Positions 21,481 to 32,794 of a stretch of DNA of 64,000 nucleotides are shown piece by piece. The stretch spans positions 28,441,817-28,505,816 of the forward strand of contig JAVGWX010000011.1 in assembly GCA_036924085.1 (NCBI GenBank), written 5' to 3'. A model generated the notes under the pieces. It ran no database searches, was not told the origin of the DNA, and saw nothing but the letters and a program-made list of their open reading frames with translations. A program made the position numbers and the translations under genes. How positions within the stretch are numbered: the first letter of the stretch is position 1; each line of letters opens with the position of its first letter. The stretch comes from Ariolimax columbianus. Its lineage: Eukaryota; Mollusca; Gastropoda; Stylommatophora; Arionidae.

Positions 21481-21559
21481 GGTATTAAATCAGGCAGGGT
21501 TTGCTGATACCAGATAGCAGAAAGCTGCTTGCATCCGTGTCTGTTCTTCGCCCATGGGT

Positions 21560-21850
21560 ACAACTATAGAGTCGCTGGTGTCAAGAGGTCAGGCACTCGC
21601 CTCTCAAAACGATGAGCGGAGACGGTTGGCGATCAATTCACGCAAGTTTCAAGTGACTCCTGATTCTCAAGGGAGGTGAGACCAGAGTGGCTGCATACTA
21701 AGTTACCTCCAGTTGTCTTGATTTATGTCTTACCACTGGTCTAAGGTAGCTTGGGACAAGAGAGTGAGGATGATGACCTTCGCAGTTTTTGGTTTTTTTC
21801 TCACACTGTAATCCAAATACAGCTCAAGTTACATCATGAAGACAAAACCA
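21560..21850 (+). mobile_element. tRNA-headed SINE, family F
   Basis: The head is TAGAGTCGCTGGTGTCAAGA then CACTCGCCTCTCAAA..GATGAGCGGA, followed by a body ending in CTCACACTGTAATCCAAATACA. Two other copies share these blocks: 37890-38085 (plus) and 45590-45835 (minus). The A-box-like part is clear. The B box is weak. Confidence 0.65.
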
Positions 21851-22289
21851 CCTGATGATTTCCCCATCATCTTTTATATTAGGCAACTAACCACCATGGT
21901 TCACACCGTGTTGGAGATCTAACAATCCCGTTGTAGTTATATTGCCATCAAAAAGACAGGCTCATTGTCCATCTCTCATCAGCCATGCCAACAAAAAAGC
22001 CGGCCCATCTGTACTGTTTGATGGCGGATGTCGGCATCTTGGATGTATATTTTGGACTATTTTCTCCAATGCTCTTTCGATTGCACCGAATGTCCCCGAG
22101 TCTGATTTTAAACTCCAAGCTGGACATCCATATACCGTTTCTGGGATAACCATGCGGTGGTTAAGTTAGACTTTAACAAGAATTAATTTTTTTCGGATTT
22201 ATATTCTTAAACAGTGAGCTGGCTTACTAGATTGGGATTACAGCGTGGCAGTTGTTCGAACTCATGGACGGACAGAAAAGAGTCATGGC

Positions 22290-22380
22290 CGTGGTTCGTG
22301 CCTGGTACCACGACTCACCTAGTCGACCCAGCTGTAAATGGGTACCTGACGTGTACTCTTGTGGAATAGATAAATAAGGC
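22290..22380 (+). mobile_element. SINE family D, internal fragment
   Basis: TCGACCCAGCTGTAAATGGG then TACCTGAC is the conserved middle of the family at 38763 and 53769. The tRNA-like head is not recognisable here. Confidence 0.55.
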
Positions 22381-22429
22381 GAAGGAAAAAAAATTGTAGT
22401 AGAATTGATATCCTTTTAGGTTTGTTTCA

Positions 22430-22845
22430 TTATATCTTTAAGGGACTACATTTCTCTCTCACTATTTTTCTGTTTATTTTCAGCTCCTTATATTTTCTCT
22501 CATTCATTGTTTCTCTAAATCCATTTTTATGTCATTCCATTTCTCACTGCCACATTTATTCCTTCACATACTATCTCTTACTCAATTTTTCTCGGACCTC
22601 AATTTATATGCTTTTTGGTTTTTCACTAACTCAATTTTTCTCAGATTCATTTCTTGTTTCTCACGTTCTAACAGTTTGATTCTTACACAATTTTTCTTTA
22701 ACTCAGTGTCTTTCTCACACAATTCATCTTATCACTGTTCTTTGTCTATCATTCAACTTTTCTCACAACTATGCTGGATATCTCTTCTCTCACTCAATAT
22801 TTCTGTCACTTAACATTTTTCTCACTCAATTTTTGATATCATCAG
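22430..22845. repeat. Degenerate pyrimidine-rich tandem repeat, part 1
   Basis: Repeats of a motif near TTTTTCTCACTCAA, about 14 bases and strongly diverged. It resumes at 23225-23470 after a SINE-like insertion. Leu/Phe/Ser-rich frames across it are not genes. Confidence 0.7.
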
Positions 22846-22849
22846 TTCC

Positions 22850-23215
22850 CCAAATGGTTTGCCGGGGTCTTTGTGTATGACATAAACAAGAATAGCACCA
22901 CTGCCCAACAGAGAACTTATCGTTAGAGGCGATTAACTGTGTGACATGACATAACACCGGTCATGGTTAGGTGGTTTATTAAGAGCAGCATAGTTGGCGC
23001 CTAACATGCTGCGGGTCTACTTTTCTCTAGTGAATTTTAATCAATTAAGATGTACTCGCACATCAGTTAACCACCCTCCATAGTGGAGTAATAAGCTGCT
23101 CGAGCCTATCCCGCTAAGCAGGAAATCCTCCTCCTGGCTACATCCACCTCACACCAGAGATGGGACCTGCCTTGTAGAAGTAAATGTCAACTAAGACCAA
23201 TTAACACTAAGACAG
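22850..23215 (-). mobile_element. SINE family B tail region with partial head
   Basis: Read on the minus strand it matches 29120-29440: GCTAAGCAGGAAATCC region, GGAGGGTGGTTAAC, CCTAACCATGACCGG and GTCATACACAAAGACCCC. It lies between the two halves of the CTCACTCAA array, so it probably inserted into it. No exact target duplication found. Confidence 0.7.
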
Positions 23216-23224
23216 ACAACTTTT

Positions 23225-23470
23225 TCTTTTTTTTACATTTTTCTCATTGGAATGTTATTTTTACATAATTTTTCTTTCATTTAATATCTCTCCTACACAA
23301 ATGTCTCCACCTCTAATTTTCTATCACTCAGCTTTTCTCACCAAAATTTTCTCTCATAAGCATTTTCTGTCCCTCAACATTTCTGTCACTTTACATTTCT
23401 CTCACTCAATTTTTTCCTTCCACTCAATTTTTCTCACTCAATATGGGATTATCCCCTTATAATTCTTTCC
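23225..23470. repeat. Degenerate pyrimidine-rich tandem repeat, part 2
   Basis: The same CTCACTCAATTTTT-type motif as 22430-22845. Confidence 0.7.
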
Positions 23471-24150
23471 TATATTTTCCAACTGCTTTCACTTTCTCTA
23501 AATATTTTTAAGCCGGACCGAGTTACCAGCCGTGTTTTCCAGCTAGAGAGTTAATGCCCCTCATTTAAAAGGGTGTTCTAGGGAATAGGTGAGATGAGAG
23601 GCCAAGAAACATCAGGCGAAGAGGCGAGAGGAAGAGCGCGCGGGAGGGAGATGCTATTTGCGTATCCTGTGCAGGCGAAGAATTCTGAATTTGATCAATC
23701 GCGAGTTTTGAGAGAATCAGAAGGAATAGAACAAATACGAATGAACAGGCGTGGACAGAAAAGCAGAGACGAGTAAGAAGGCATTGAACAGTCAGTTACC
23801 TTTCGTGCTGTTGGTTCTTTGAACCAGAATATGGAGTAATCGAAGCGGATGCGTAGAACAGTGGATATAGAATTCATTTGGTAAGTTGTGTATTAGTAGT
23901 GGTGTGTTGGACTAGCGACTTTCATTTTGTATCTAGCGACTTTAATGTTGTATGTTGGCTTCTATCGACGTAATTTTTAGTAGGAAATTTTGGGTTTATG
24001 ATTTACAATTTAAAACAAACAATGATAAGAAAACAAGGAGAAAAAGAAAAAAAGAAGTTTCAAAGCAGGTTGTTCTGTCGGGGATTGAGTGCGAGATACA
24101 TAATTTAAGTAGGCTGGGGATTTTTATGAGGTGGGGGTGGGGGGTGTGTG
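23471..24150. other. Unassigned sequence
   Basis: No recognised family. A purine-rich stretch (23590-23660) and a short G-rich run (24129-24146) are the only structure seen. Confidence 0.4.
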
Positions 24151-24154
24151 GTCT

Positions 24155-24425
24155 ATTCATTACTCTTCTTCTTCTTCCTCTTCTTCGTTCCTCTTCATAC
24201 CTCGGCGTCAATGACTCTAACGAAGGCAGCAGTCAACTTGAGGCTTCATGCACTTTCGTACAGCTTCTCATGGAAGAACACTGGCTATTGTCAAATGCTA
24301 CTTCTTTTGTCGCTATAATAGGTGGACTGCACAATGTGTTCGTTCTGCTGTCATTGTGGATGTGCCGCAGGTGCAAATGTCCGTAGTGCCAATCTTGAAC
24401 TTATTGTACAGATGACATCACAGTC
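24155..24425 (-). mobile_element. I-like LINE C-terminus and GAA tail
   Basis: On the minus strand: KFKIGTTDICTCGT, TMTAE, EKLYESA, LKLTAAFVRVIDAEV, then a GAAGAAGAG-type tail (24160-24190). The order is the same as in the I-like LINE (KLKIGGTDECTCG, MTAEHLL, DKLYGSVDSLRM at 51884-52050). It is more diverged, with three stops. The Cys/His block has lost part of its spacing. Confidence 0.75.
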
Positions 24426-25014
24426 TGTTGTGTTCTGTGCGTAGCCAGAGAACGATCACATGACCTCGCTTGGAGAGTTGGTGGTAGACATCGTTTTATA
24501 TGTGCATAGGGTTGTCTTTTTGCATTTTGCTCTGTACGCATCCCTGATGGCGGCTTTTCTCTCATCTACCGGAAAATCAGGTTGACGTACAACTGGATCG
24601 ACTCAAGATTGTCGATAACGAGGATCGAACCCAGACCTTCTACCACTCCGCTACTCAGCCCTGTTAATAAACTATAACGACCTGAAACTTGTATAATAAG
24701 TGATCTTGTTATCTTGCTTCTGATGTGTTCACAGACGAGATGCTCACCAGCGACGAACTCTTATGTGCTATCCGCATAAGCAACGTTTTGTGTGTGCTCA
24801 TTCATGTATTTATATCGATGCTGCATGTATTCGTGCCTTCCTTTATGATTTGTTAGCTCATATTTGTGCTGTTTGTTGTTCCCGATGAAGACCTGTTCGT
24901 CGAAAAGGAGGTTTCGTGTCTGTTATTTTTAGCACAAAACCTGGCCATACATATTCACCTTTTTTTACATTGAAATACATGGGGCAGCTTTGGTAGCGTT
25001 GGTCTAAGCGATAC
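24426..25014. other. Unassigned, with a tRNA-like fragment at 24590-24665 (minus)
   Basis: The minus strand at 24590-24665 reads GTAGCGGAGTGGTAGAAGGT then CTGGGTTCGATCCTC, good A-box and B-box matches. Spacing and flanks suggest a SINE head. I could not pair the acceptor stem, so no tRNA gene is claimed. The rest holds nothing recognised. Confidence 0.5.
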
Positions 25015-26520
25015 ATGTAGCACTGACTGTTGTGGTGGTGATGATCTAAGCGATACAGGTAGTAGAACTGACCGTCATGGTGTCTAGTATTGCTAGTTGT
25101 GGAAGTGGTAGTATTACTAGTTGTGGTTGTGGTAGTATTACTAGTTATAGTAGTGGTAGTATTGCTAGTTGTGGTAGTGGTAGTATTACTAGTTGTAGTA
25201 GTGGTAGTATTGCTAGTTGTGATAGTAGTAGTATTGTTAGTTGTGGTAGTGATAGTATTACTAGTTGTGGTAGTGGTTCTAGTAATTTTAGTTGTGGTAG
25301 TAGTAGTATTACTAGTTGTGGTAGTGGTAGTATTACTAGTTGTGGTAGTGGTTCTAGTAATTTTAGTTGTGGTAGAAGTAGTATTACTAGTTGTGGTAGT
25401 GGTAGTATTACTAGTTGTGGTAGTGGTTCTAGTAATTTTAGTTGTGGTAGAAGTAGTATTACTAGTTGTGGTAGTGGTAGTATTACTAGTTGTGGTAGTG
25501 GTTCTAGTAATTTTAGATGTGGTAGTAGTAGTATTGCTGGTTGTGGTAGTGGTAGTATTACTAGTTGTGGTAATGGTAGTATTGCTAGTTGTGGTAGTTG
25601 TAGTATTACTAGTTGTGGTAGTGGTTCTAGTAATTTTAGTTGTGGTAGTGGTAGTATTGCTAGTTGTGGTAGTGGTAGTATTGCTAGTTGTGGTAGTGGT
25701 AGTATTGCTATTGCTAGTTGTGGTAGTATTACCATTGCTAGTTGTGGTAATGGTAGTATTGCTAGTTCTGGTAGTTGTAGTATTACTAGTTGTGGTAGTG
25801 GTTCTAGTAATTTTAGTTGTGGTAGTGGTAGTATTGCTAGTTGTGGTAGTATTGCAAGTTGTGGAAGTATTGCCATTGCTAGTTGTGGTAGTATTACTAG
25901 TTGTGGTAGTATTACCATTGCTAGTTATGGTAGTATTGCTAGTTGTGGTAGTATTGCCATTGCTAGTTGTGGTTGTGGTAGTATTACTAGTTGTGGTAGT
26001 GGTAGTATTGCAAGTTGTGGTAGTATTGCTAGTTGTGGTAGTATTGCTAGTTGTGGTAGTGGTAGTATTGCTAGTTGTGGTAGTGGTTCTAGTATTGCTA
26101 GTTGTGGTAGTAGTAGTATTGCTAGTTGTGGTAGTATTGCTAGTTGTGGTAGTGGTTCTAGTATTGCTAGTTGTGGTAGTAGTAGTATTGCTAGTTGTGG
26201 TAGTGGTAGTATTGCTAGTTGTGGGAGTGGTTCTAGTATTGCTAGTTGTGGTAGTAGTAGTATTGCTAGTTGTGGTAGTATTGCTAGTTGTGGTAGTGGT
26301 TCTAGTATTGCTAGTTGTGGTAGTAGTAGTATTGCTAGTTGTGGTAGTGGTAGTATTGCTAGTTGTGGTAGTCGTTCCAGTATTGCTTGTTGTGGTAGTG
26401 GTAGTATTGCTAGTTGTGGTAGTGGTTCCAGTATTGCTAATTGTGGTAGTGTTTCTAGTATTGCTAGTTGTGATAGTGGTTCTAATATTACTGATGGTAC
26501 TATTATGGGCTATTAGTATT
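25015..26520. repeat. C-poor hexamer-based tandem array, about 1.5 kb
   Basis: The array is built from 6-base blocks (GGTAGT, ATTGCT or ATTACT, AGTTGT, GGTTCT). A common 24-base unit is GGTAGTGGTAGTATTGCTAG then TTGT, with block gains and losses. All spacings are multiples of three, so frames of 479 and 503 codons (plus) and 257 codons (minus) stay open. Three overlapping open frames and no domain make these artefacts of the period. Block order (for example GGTTCTAGTAATTTTAG in 25270-25820 only) marks separate expansion phases. Confidence 0.93.
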
Positions 26521-26542
26521 ATTGATCTTAATCACATATATA

Positions 26543-27166
26543 CGAGGGACGTTCACTTTTTTTTTTTAAGAAGTCAAAATGCCATTTATTTTTCGATATA
26601 ATCTCATGCAACGTTAATGCACTTATCCCAGCATTTAAGTAATGCCTGAAAAGCTTCAGCGTAGAAAGATCTGTCAGTATGTCTGAACCAATGCAGGACA
26701 GCATGTTTCACTTCGTCATCTGTGATGAAATGCTGGCCGCCAAGGATTTTGTTTAGTGGTCCAAACAGGTGAACATAGCTAGGAGTGAGATCTGGACTGT
26801 AAGGTGGATGTGGCAATATCTCCCAGCCAAGCTGCTGCAGATCTCGCATAGTGTAGTGAGTCTAATGAGGTTTTGCGTTATCTTGCAGGAGCAGGATACC
26901 TATGTAATCAAACCTGGCCGTTTTTTCCACAGACGGTTATGCACATTACTCAAAATGCGTATGCAGTGTTGACTGTTTATAGTGGCATCACGGGGTAAAA
27001 TATGTCCGTAGGTTTCACGTCTTCTTTCACGAGAATCTTCATTACAACACGCTGTTCCATGGAAGCACTAACAGTGCTATCCGCCATTTTTATTTATGTC
27101 ACATGACTGGTCTATGGTAATTGGCCTACTTAGCAGTAATAGAAATTAATGATAGTAGTTCCAGTA
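26543..27166 (-). mobile_element. Internally deleted mariner, same family as 18592-20285
   Basis: On the minus strand the element starts with an untranslated block shared with 18592, then MEQRVVMKILVKEDVKPTDI, and jumps to LPRDATINSQH. About 600 bases carrying the first catalytic Asp are missing. The end retains QDNAKPH (second Asp) and PPYSPDLTPSYVHLF, where the third Asp is Tyr, then TDDEVKHAVLHWFRHTDRSF and the outer end ATACGAGGGACGTTCACTTT. 34 positions lie between the second Asp and the mutated third site, the usual mariner spacing. Confidence 0.85.
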
Positions 27167-27169
27167 GTT

Positions 27170-27593
27170 TTTTCCTGTGGCAGCTTATGGCTGTGAAGCA
27201 TGGACGATTACCAAAACTTCTAGACAAAGAATCGAATCGTTCGAGTCAAAATGTTACAGAAAGATCCTCAGAATACCCTGGACAGAGAAAAGAACAAATG
27301 TAGACATTCGGCAAGAGTTGAGCATAGAGGAGAACTGGTTTATCAATTCCATTTTGGCTAGAAAATGCAAATACTTTGGTCACATCAAGAGACACAACGG
27401 TCTTGAGAGGACGGTGATGGAAGGTATGGTGCCAGGCAAAAGAGGAAGAGGTAGACCAAGAAGACGATGGCACCAAGATATCCAGGAGTGCCTGAGTATG
27501 ACAGTGGCGGAAGCTGGTGCTTTGGCAAGGGAACGAGTTTCTTTCAGACAGACTGTGATGGGAGCGACGTTCTACAAAGGACATGCTACATGA
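27170..27593 (+). mobile_element. RTE-like LINE C-terminus, open to the natural stop
   Basis: The frame is open for about 135 codons: AAYGCEAWTITKTSRQRIES, KCYRKILRIPWTEKRTNVDI, KCKYFGHIKRHNGLERTVME, KRGRGRPRRRWHQDIQECLS, ending FYKGHAT. This is the post-RT region with a basic segment. The copy at 1-128 shares the last 130 bases. Other ends with the same FYKGHAT terminus lie at 44219 and 47570. No catalytic palm (5' truncated). Confidence 0.88.
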
Positions 27594-28504
27594 TGAGTTC
27601 CAGCACGTTATAACACATATTCAGGTAGAACAAGAACAAAGAGTCCGGGTATGAATTGAACGCCCTTCGTATGTATAGCTCCGTTGCCACTTCGGGACAG
27701 ACACAAAATGAACCTCACGTTACTGACACAAGGTCTTCGTCGGGAACAAATAGCAAACCAAAACACCTAACGAATCAGAAAAGGAAAATGGATTTGACAA
27801 TGCATACAACGCGACTTTCGACGGCAGCCATTAACCAGAGAGTGGCCAGACATGTGTAAACAACTGCATGTCAGTAATGACAGAGCAGACCTGTGATGGC
27901 GCTACTCTATCTGCCAGAATTGCTGACAGTGGTTGTAGTGAAACTTGCCTCGTAGAGTGCGTTTGTATTGACATAGTTCAGAGTCATTATTATGCAGTTG
28001 CCGCACAAGGTTAGTTTGATAATGACCCTTTATATCGACGCTACCCATAGCTAAGGACATTTAAATGTCGATATTTCCTAGATACGACGTCGATATCTGC
28101 TATTCTGGGACTTGCGGGCACATAAATAAATGTTTATGACTTTATTACTTGACAGCTGTTCGTATTTTACCTTTCTTTCTATACGGCAGTCGAGCGCAGC
28201 TGTGGTGGAACATGATGGTGGAATATAATGATTGTATGTATTATTGTGAGTGGGCGAGTAGTACATCTTGTCTGTCATATCAAAGAAGTTCACGCATCTG
28301 TCGCCGTACGACTAAGTATACCTAGCTGTAAATGTGTACATAATTTTAGTTAAGAAAAGTATGGCAGTGAAGAAACTAGCCACCTCGCTCCACGAACTGA
28401 GCATTGTCAACTATTAGGTTACTTCACTCATTACATACAGCAACGATAGGCTAGTTAATCAGTTGTCCTTACCATTGATGACGGGGAGGAAGACTAACGT
28501 CTGG
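27594..28504. other. Unassigned sequence
   Basis: No gene recognised. 27700-27790 weakly resembles 43290-43380 (CACGTTACTGACACAAGGTC type), so an old dispersed repeat may be present. Confidence 0.35.
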
Positions 28505-28805
28505 TCAGGTACAACATACTGACCGGGCATCTTAATATACTGGCCATGACCCTCACCTCGGTTTCCTAGTAGCCCTCTCTGGAAACGAACTGTTTTCATG
28601 ACAGCCTAGCTAACGAGGTAGGGATCGACGTGATCCCCGTAGTAGTAAATGACACGCAGATGAAGCCAAGCATAGCACAACCGCCTGGAGGGCCCCGGTC
28701 CGAATCCATCAGCACGCTCCGGATGTGAGGAAAGCTAATGCAAACCGTCACTTAACGTATTTTTCAGGGCGCACATTGCGGGCATTCGAAATAACAACAA
28801 CCATT
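28505..28805 (+). mobile_element. SINE family E, nearly full length
   Basis: The 5' part (GGTCAGGTACAACATACTGA) leads to TGGCCATGACCCTCACCTCG, TAGCTAACGAGGTAGGGATC (A-box-like), GGTCCGAATCC (B-box-like), GATGTGAGGAAAGCTA, and ends GCATTCGAAATAACAACAAC. This defines the order of blocks used to recognise the other copies. Confidence 0.8.
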
Positions 28806-29061
28806 GATGACATGTTTGTGATTTGTATCTTTGGTTCGAGCACATCATCTCAATTTGGCTGAATTACCTCCGCTGCCTCCTGTGGGTTTCAGGCAAGCCG
28901 GATTAATCATCGTGCGTCCGTCACTATGTAGGTGTCCTTGACTTTCACTCTGTGACAACACTTTGTGAATATCTGGAACATTATTTGGTGCTCACATGTT
29001 CCTGTGACATTTGTTATACTAACTTGGAATATTTGAAAACCTGGTATTCAAACAGATATGT

Positions 29062-29445
29062 GGGGATGGCGTGGGCTACTGGTTAAGTGACACGGCTCAC
29101 AACCAGAAGGTGCTGGGTTCGATCCCCATCACAGCAGCTGAATGTAGCCGGGAGAAGGATTTCCTGCTTAGCGGGCTAGACTCAAACAGCTTAATACTGC
29201 GTTGGGAGAATCGCTTATGGAGGGTGGTTAACCGATGTTAACCGACTCAAACACTAGAGCAACGTATACCCGCAGCCTGTTAAGTACCATCTATGCGGTT
29301 CTAAACAAACCACTTAACCATGGCCGGAGTTATGCCATATCACACAGTCGCCTCTTACAACATGCTCTATGTGAGACAGTGGTGCTATTCTTGTCCTTGT
29401 CATACACAAACACCCCAACAGACCACTCGGGGTATCAGATAAAAT
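29062..29445 (+). mobile_element. SINE with family A head and family B tail
   Basis: The head GGCGTGGGCTACTGGTTAAG then GGTGCTGGGTTCGATCCCCA carries clear A and B boxes. The body differs from family A after CATCACA (GGAGAAGGATTTCCTGCTTA), and the 3' part matches 22850-23215 (inverted) and 63862-63977. A tRNA gene is unlikely because the head continues without a terminator. Confidence 0.75.
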
Positions 29446-29589
29446 TAGTCTCTTCGCCAGAAGCCTTTTCCTGTGCATTTTTTTACACTTTGATAAAGCG
29501 GTATTTTTTTATGCATAACGAAATTGCCAGCTCCATACACAACTCACACTACAGTGCATCTATTAGTGTAGTAGGTACTATAATTCTCT

Positions 29590-29930
29590 TCTAGATAGTT
29601 AGTTGTCTTTCCAAGTGCCGTTGAGCGCCGTGGGGAGTTTAGTCGTCTATCCTGCGCCAAGTGCGTTGCGTTGGTCAATGTGAGTCCTTGTTATTGTACA
29701 ATCACTCTAATGTCATCTATCCACCTGTATCACGGCCGCCCCCTTGTCACGTAGCCATATCTACCAGCGTTGTAAACTATCAGTGGAAGTTGATGAGGGT
29801 GCATTCTCATGAGATGACCAAATCAACTTATTTTCTACATGGAAATGTATTCGGCACAATACGTAGTGCCGACCATACTTCGAATGTCGTCGTACCACAT
29901 TCTGTCTCTCCTTGTAACACAGATGACCTT
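29590..29930 (-). mobile_element. LINE C-terminus and 3' end, second copy of 20767-21135
   Basis: It shares the blocks CCTGCGCCAAGTGCGTTGCG, ATGTCATCTATCCAC and TTCGAATGTCGTCGT with 20767-21135, with a TAGTTAGT-type end on the left. The coding frame on the minus strand is disrupted. Confidence 0.75.
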
Positions 29931-30223
29931 CCTCAAACACTATATTTCACAACTCGAAATTTTGCTCTCACGTGCCCTGGACAGAGGCCGTGTTTGGCAC
30001 TGGTAGCACAGAGTCGGCACAAATATACTATTTATCAGCTGTTGCTTTGTTGCCAAATAAATGCTCGGGTGCCTAAGCAGTAGGGACAGCTGATAAGTCC
30101 TCTTCTTTCCTACCTAATTAACTAGTCATGGAAGTTTGGAAATGTTGATCTACGTTTAAGTATTCATTAATGGCTCCGATAGAAGCACAGGGTTAGAACT
30201 GCATTAGGCTAGTTTTAGACTAG

Positions 30224-30660
30224 GGGACTGAGTGGTCTCGAGGTAACACGTCGGTTTCGGTTGCTGGAGGTCGCGTGTTCAATTCACTGTGGAGACCGGG
30301 ATTTTTTTTACGTGGTTTTCTGGTATTTCTCCGGCCCTCTGGGTAGTAGAGATCGGACGCCCGTGTCCAGTTAAAGTTCTGTGTCCACGCACGTTAAAAA
30401 TCCCCCGGCAGTTGGAAATCGGGAACAGTAAGTTTAACGGCCGCTGTCCGGCCAAAATTCAAAATGATGTTAAAAATCTACCTAATTTATTTTACGATCC
30501 ACGCCGGCGCTACGGAGTTCGTGCATTGCGCTGAGATTCTCCAAAATATGGAGAAGAACAGAGCCCTTATTAGTTAAACCACGTGCAATGACGTTGATTC
30601 TTCGGCTAAACTAAACTAAACTAGACTAGATTTGACTAGGCTGGTCTAGTTTAGACTAGA
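30224..30660 (+). mobile_element. SINE family C with CTAAA-type tail
   Basis: Head: GGACTGAGTGGTCTCGAGGT then CGTGTTCAATTCACTG (B-box-like). Body: GATCGGACGCCCGTGTCC, GGCAGTTGGAAATCG and TGGAGAAGAACAGAGC. Tail: repeated CTAAA from about 30605. Copies at 32187-32440 and 35613-36050 have the same order. Confidence 0.82.
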
Positions 30661-31685
30661 ATGAAGGATGACAGAATACCACATTCTCTATGGGGAATTA
30701 CAGTTGGCGAAAAGGTCTTGGGACCGATGATTACTTTGGTACAAAGGTTGTATGCAGGCTGAATGATGCGGGCATCGATTAGGGATCATGGAAACATGGA
30801 TCATGTTGCATCTAGGGGCATGATTAGGAATGGAATATAGACAAAGGATATAATAATTGCAGTTAGGCTAAGGCCTCAGCGTTTCAGACACACACCATAC
30901 CATGCGATACTGCAAACAGTTCCAATTTTCCTTGCACGTACTGTAGAATACTCTTCTCTGCTCGAATTGGTCTTACGAGCCACATTAATTTTTGTCATGG
31001 ACTGTAGTTACGTCCCTTTTTTCAAAGCACAGTTTACTATCGTCTGACACAATGGAAAGAGTCAATGAGACTTAATGTGATAGTAATCACGAATACCAAG
31101 TTCCACCTGTTTCATTAGACGTATAGCTACTGATATGAAACACATTATAAACTTGTTAAACAACTGGTTAATAAGAGACTCGACCTGTCTATAGTATGTC
31201 ATGAAGATCAGCAGAGACAAGACAGCAATTATGGCATTCCACCAGCAACGAACAGGGCATAGATTCCACACCGGCGGCAAAAGCTTTATAATATAAATAT
31301 CCCACTGCCCCCCAAACACACACACATATACAAACAACATCATTTTAAGTAAATATTCCACATTTAACGAACGCACATCACAATCATATCAGCTTAATAC
31401 ATAGAATGAATTCATGAAATAGAAATACATTTTCCTGATAGGGTGTACTTGAATTCGAGGAAGTTAGAAACGCTTAGAATGCGCATCATCTGTTCATATA
31501 TCATAGTGTTTATTCAGAACACTCTTTGTCAACAAAAGCATTGATTGTCAACAGATGCAAACTCTAAATAAACAATCAAAACAACACAGAGCCGCACACA
31601 TAAAAATGCATAAATATGTGCATACGTACATGCATATAGACATCCACACATACACAACACACACAACAACAACGCCACCACCATT
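30661..31685. other. Unassigned sequence
   Basis: No gene or repeat family recognised. A minus-strand frame of 104 codons at 31062-31376 has hydrophobic stretches but no motif and no conserved partner here. Confidence 0.4.
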
Positions 31686-31697
31686 TTAACATATATA

Positions 31698-31721
31698 TAT
31701 ATAAAGAGAGAGAGATGTGTG

Positions 31722-31772
<51 letters not shown>
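31698..31772. repeat. (TA)n microsatellite with a GA spacer
   Basis: TA at 31691-31703, GAGAGA at 31705-31715, then TA at 31727-31772. Confidence 0.9.
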
Positions 31773-32186
31773 GCACGGCCACTTGGTGGCCCATCTAAAT
31801 GATAGACAGCACATACGCCGACGGCTAAGACCCGTGTATAATTAAGAACAGGTCGAGTTTACTGCACCTTGCTGTGGTTAGGCGGCCCTCGTGCTTTATC
31901 GATCCTAGGGCGCTATTTTGGTCATGCGCTCGCGATCGTGAAAAGTTCATATAAACTCGGTCACCGGTCACCGGGAGGAGAGGGCAAAGACTACAGGCTA
32001 GGGCAACGGTTCTTAACATTTTCATTACTGCAGATGCCTTTTAAACATCTTTTGCTTCCTTGGACGCACCATTTTCCATATATGAAAATGTCCAGGAATG
32101 AATTAAATGCATTTTTACAGTAGTAAACAATGTCTGGAATGAAAACTGTTGATGTAAATGTGTTGTTAATAAACAAGAAAACAGGG
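31773..32186. other. Unassigned sequence, possible old DNA-transposon end
   Basis: 32000-32040 (GGGCAACGGTTCTTAACATT) resembles the end style of some hAT-type non-autonomous elements, and 56255-56275 has a similar TCTCAACC block. No inverted partner was found, so this is weak. Confidence 0.25.
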
Positions 32187-32440
32187 GACTCAGTGGTCTC
32201 GAGATAAGGTGTTCGCCTCTGGTACTGGAAGTTGCGTGTTCGAATCACGGTGGAGACTGGGATTTTTGTCACGTGGATCTTCTGGTAAAATTTTCCCTCA
32301 TATCTGGGAAGTGAGATCGGTCTCCCGTCTTGAGTGTTGAGCACGTTAAAAATTCCCTGGCAGTTGGAAATAAAAAAAAAAATTGGGCTTAACGACCGCT
32401 GCTTGACAAAATTCAAATTAAAAAACTGCCCAAATTTGTT
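32187..32440 (+). mobile_element. SINE family C, shortened copy
   Basis: GGACTCAGTGGTCTCGAGAT then GCGTGTTCGAATCACGGTGG (strong B box), GAGATCGGTCTCCCGTCTT, GCAGTTGGAAATAA. The 3' part stops near the GACAAAATTCAAAT block, before the CTAAA tail. Confidence 0.8.
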
Positions 32441-32444
32441 TGTA

Positions 32445-32760
32445 ACTTCCTCAGGTGGTTTGTTAAGAGTAGCTATAGATGGCTCCTAACTGGCTCGGTG
32501 TCTACTTAGTTCTAATGTATATGCGTGTTTTTTTGTGTGCATTCGACTTTGTTTCTCTGTTCCCGAAGGCAGTGTACGTTGCACAATATTTTTCTTTTGC
32601 GCCTGTCGGTCTAGTGCATCAGAATTCGGCAGGCATTTTATTTAGGGTCTGCTTCCTGCTGCATTTTCTAAGGGTTTGCTTCCCCAGGGTAACGGCCGGT
32701 GCAGTGATGGGGAGCGAACCCAGCTGTGTCACGTAACCACTAGCCCACGCCGTCTCCGCT
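32445..32760 (-). mobile_element. SINE family A with B-type 3' part
   Basis: On the minus strand: GTGGGCTAGTGGTTACGTGA, CTGGGTTCGCTCCCCATCAC, CCGGCCGTTACCCTGGGGAA, GCCGAATTCTGATGCACTAG, then near 32445-32500 a block shared with 29260-29300. The A and B boxes are recognisable. Confidence 0.75.
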
Positions 32761-32794
32761 CTAGTGTTTGAGTCTATAGCTAAAAACCACTCTC

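Noticed and set aside
25077..26601. Open frames of 479 and 503 codons
   Set aside because: They overlap in two plus-strand frames, with a third frame of 257 codons on the other strand. All come from a tandem array whose period is a multiple of three. No domain, signal or non-repeat part.
29062..29140. tRNA gene
   Set aside because: A and B boxes are good, but the acceptor stem does not pair, there is no T-run terminator, and the unit occurs in several copies with SINE bodies.
31062..31376. Membrane protein of 104 codons
   Set aside because: Hydrophobic residues are common in AT-rich random frames. No conserved pattern seen.
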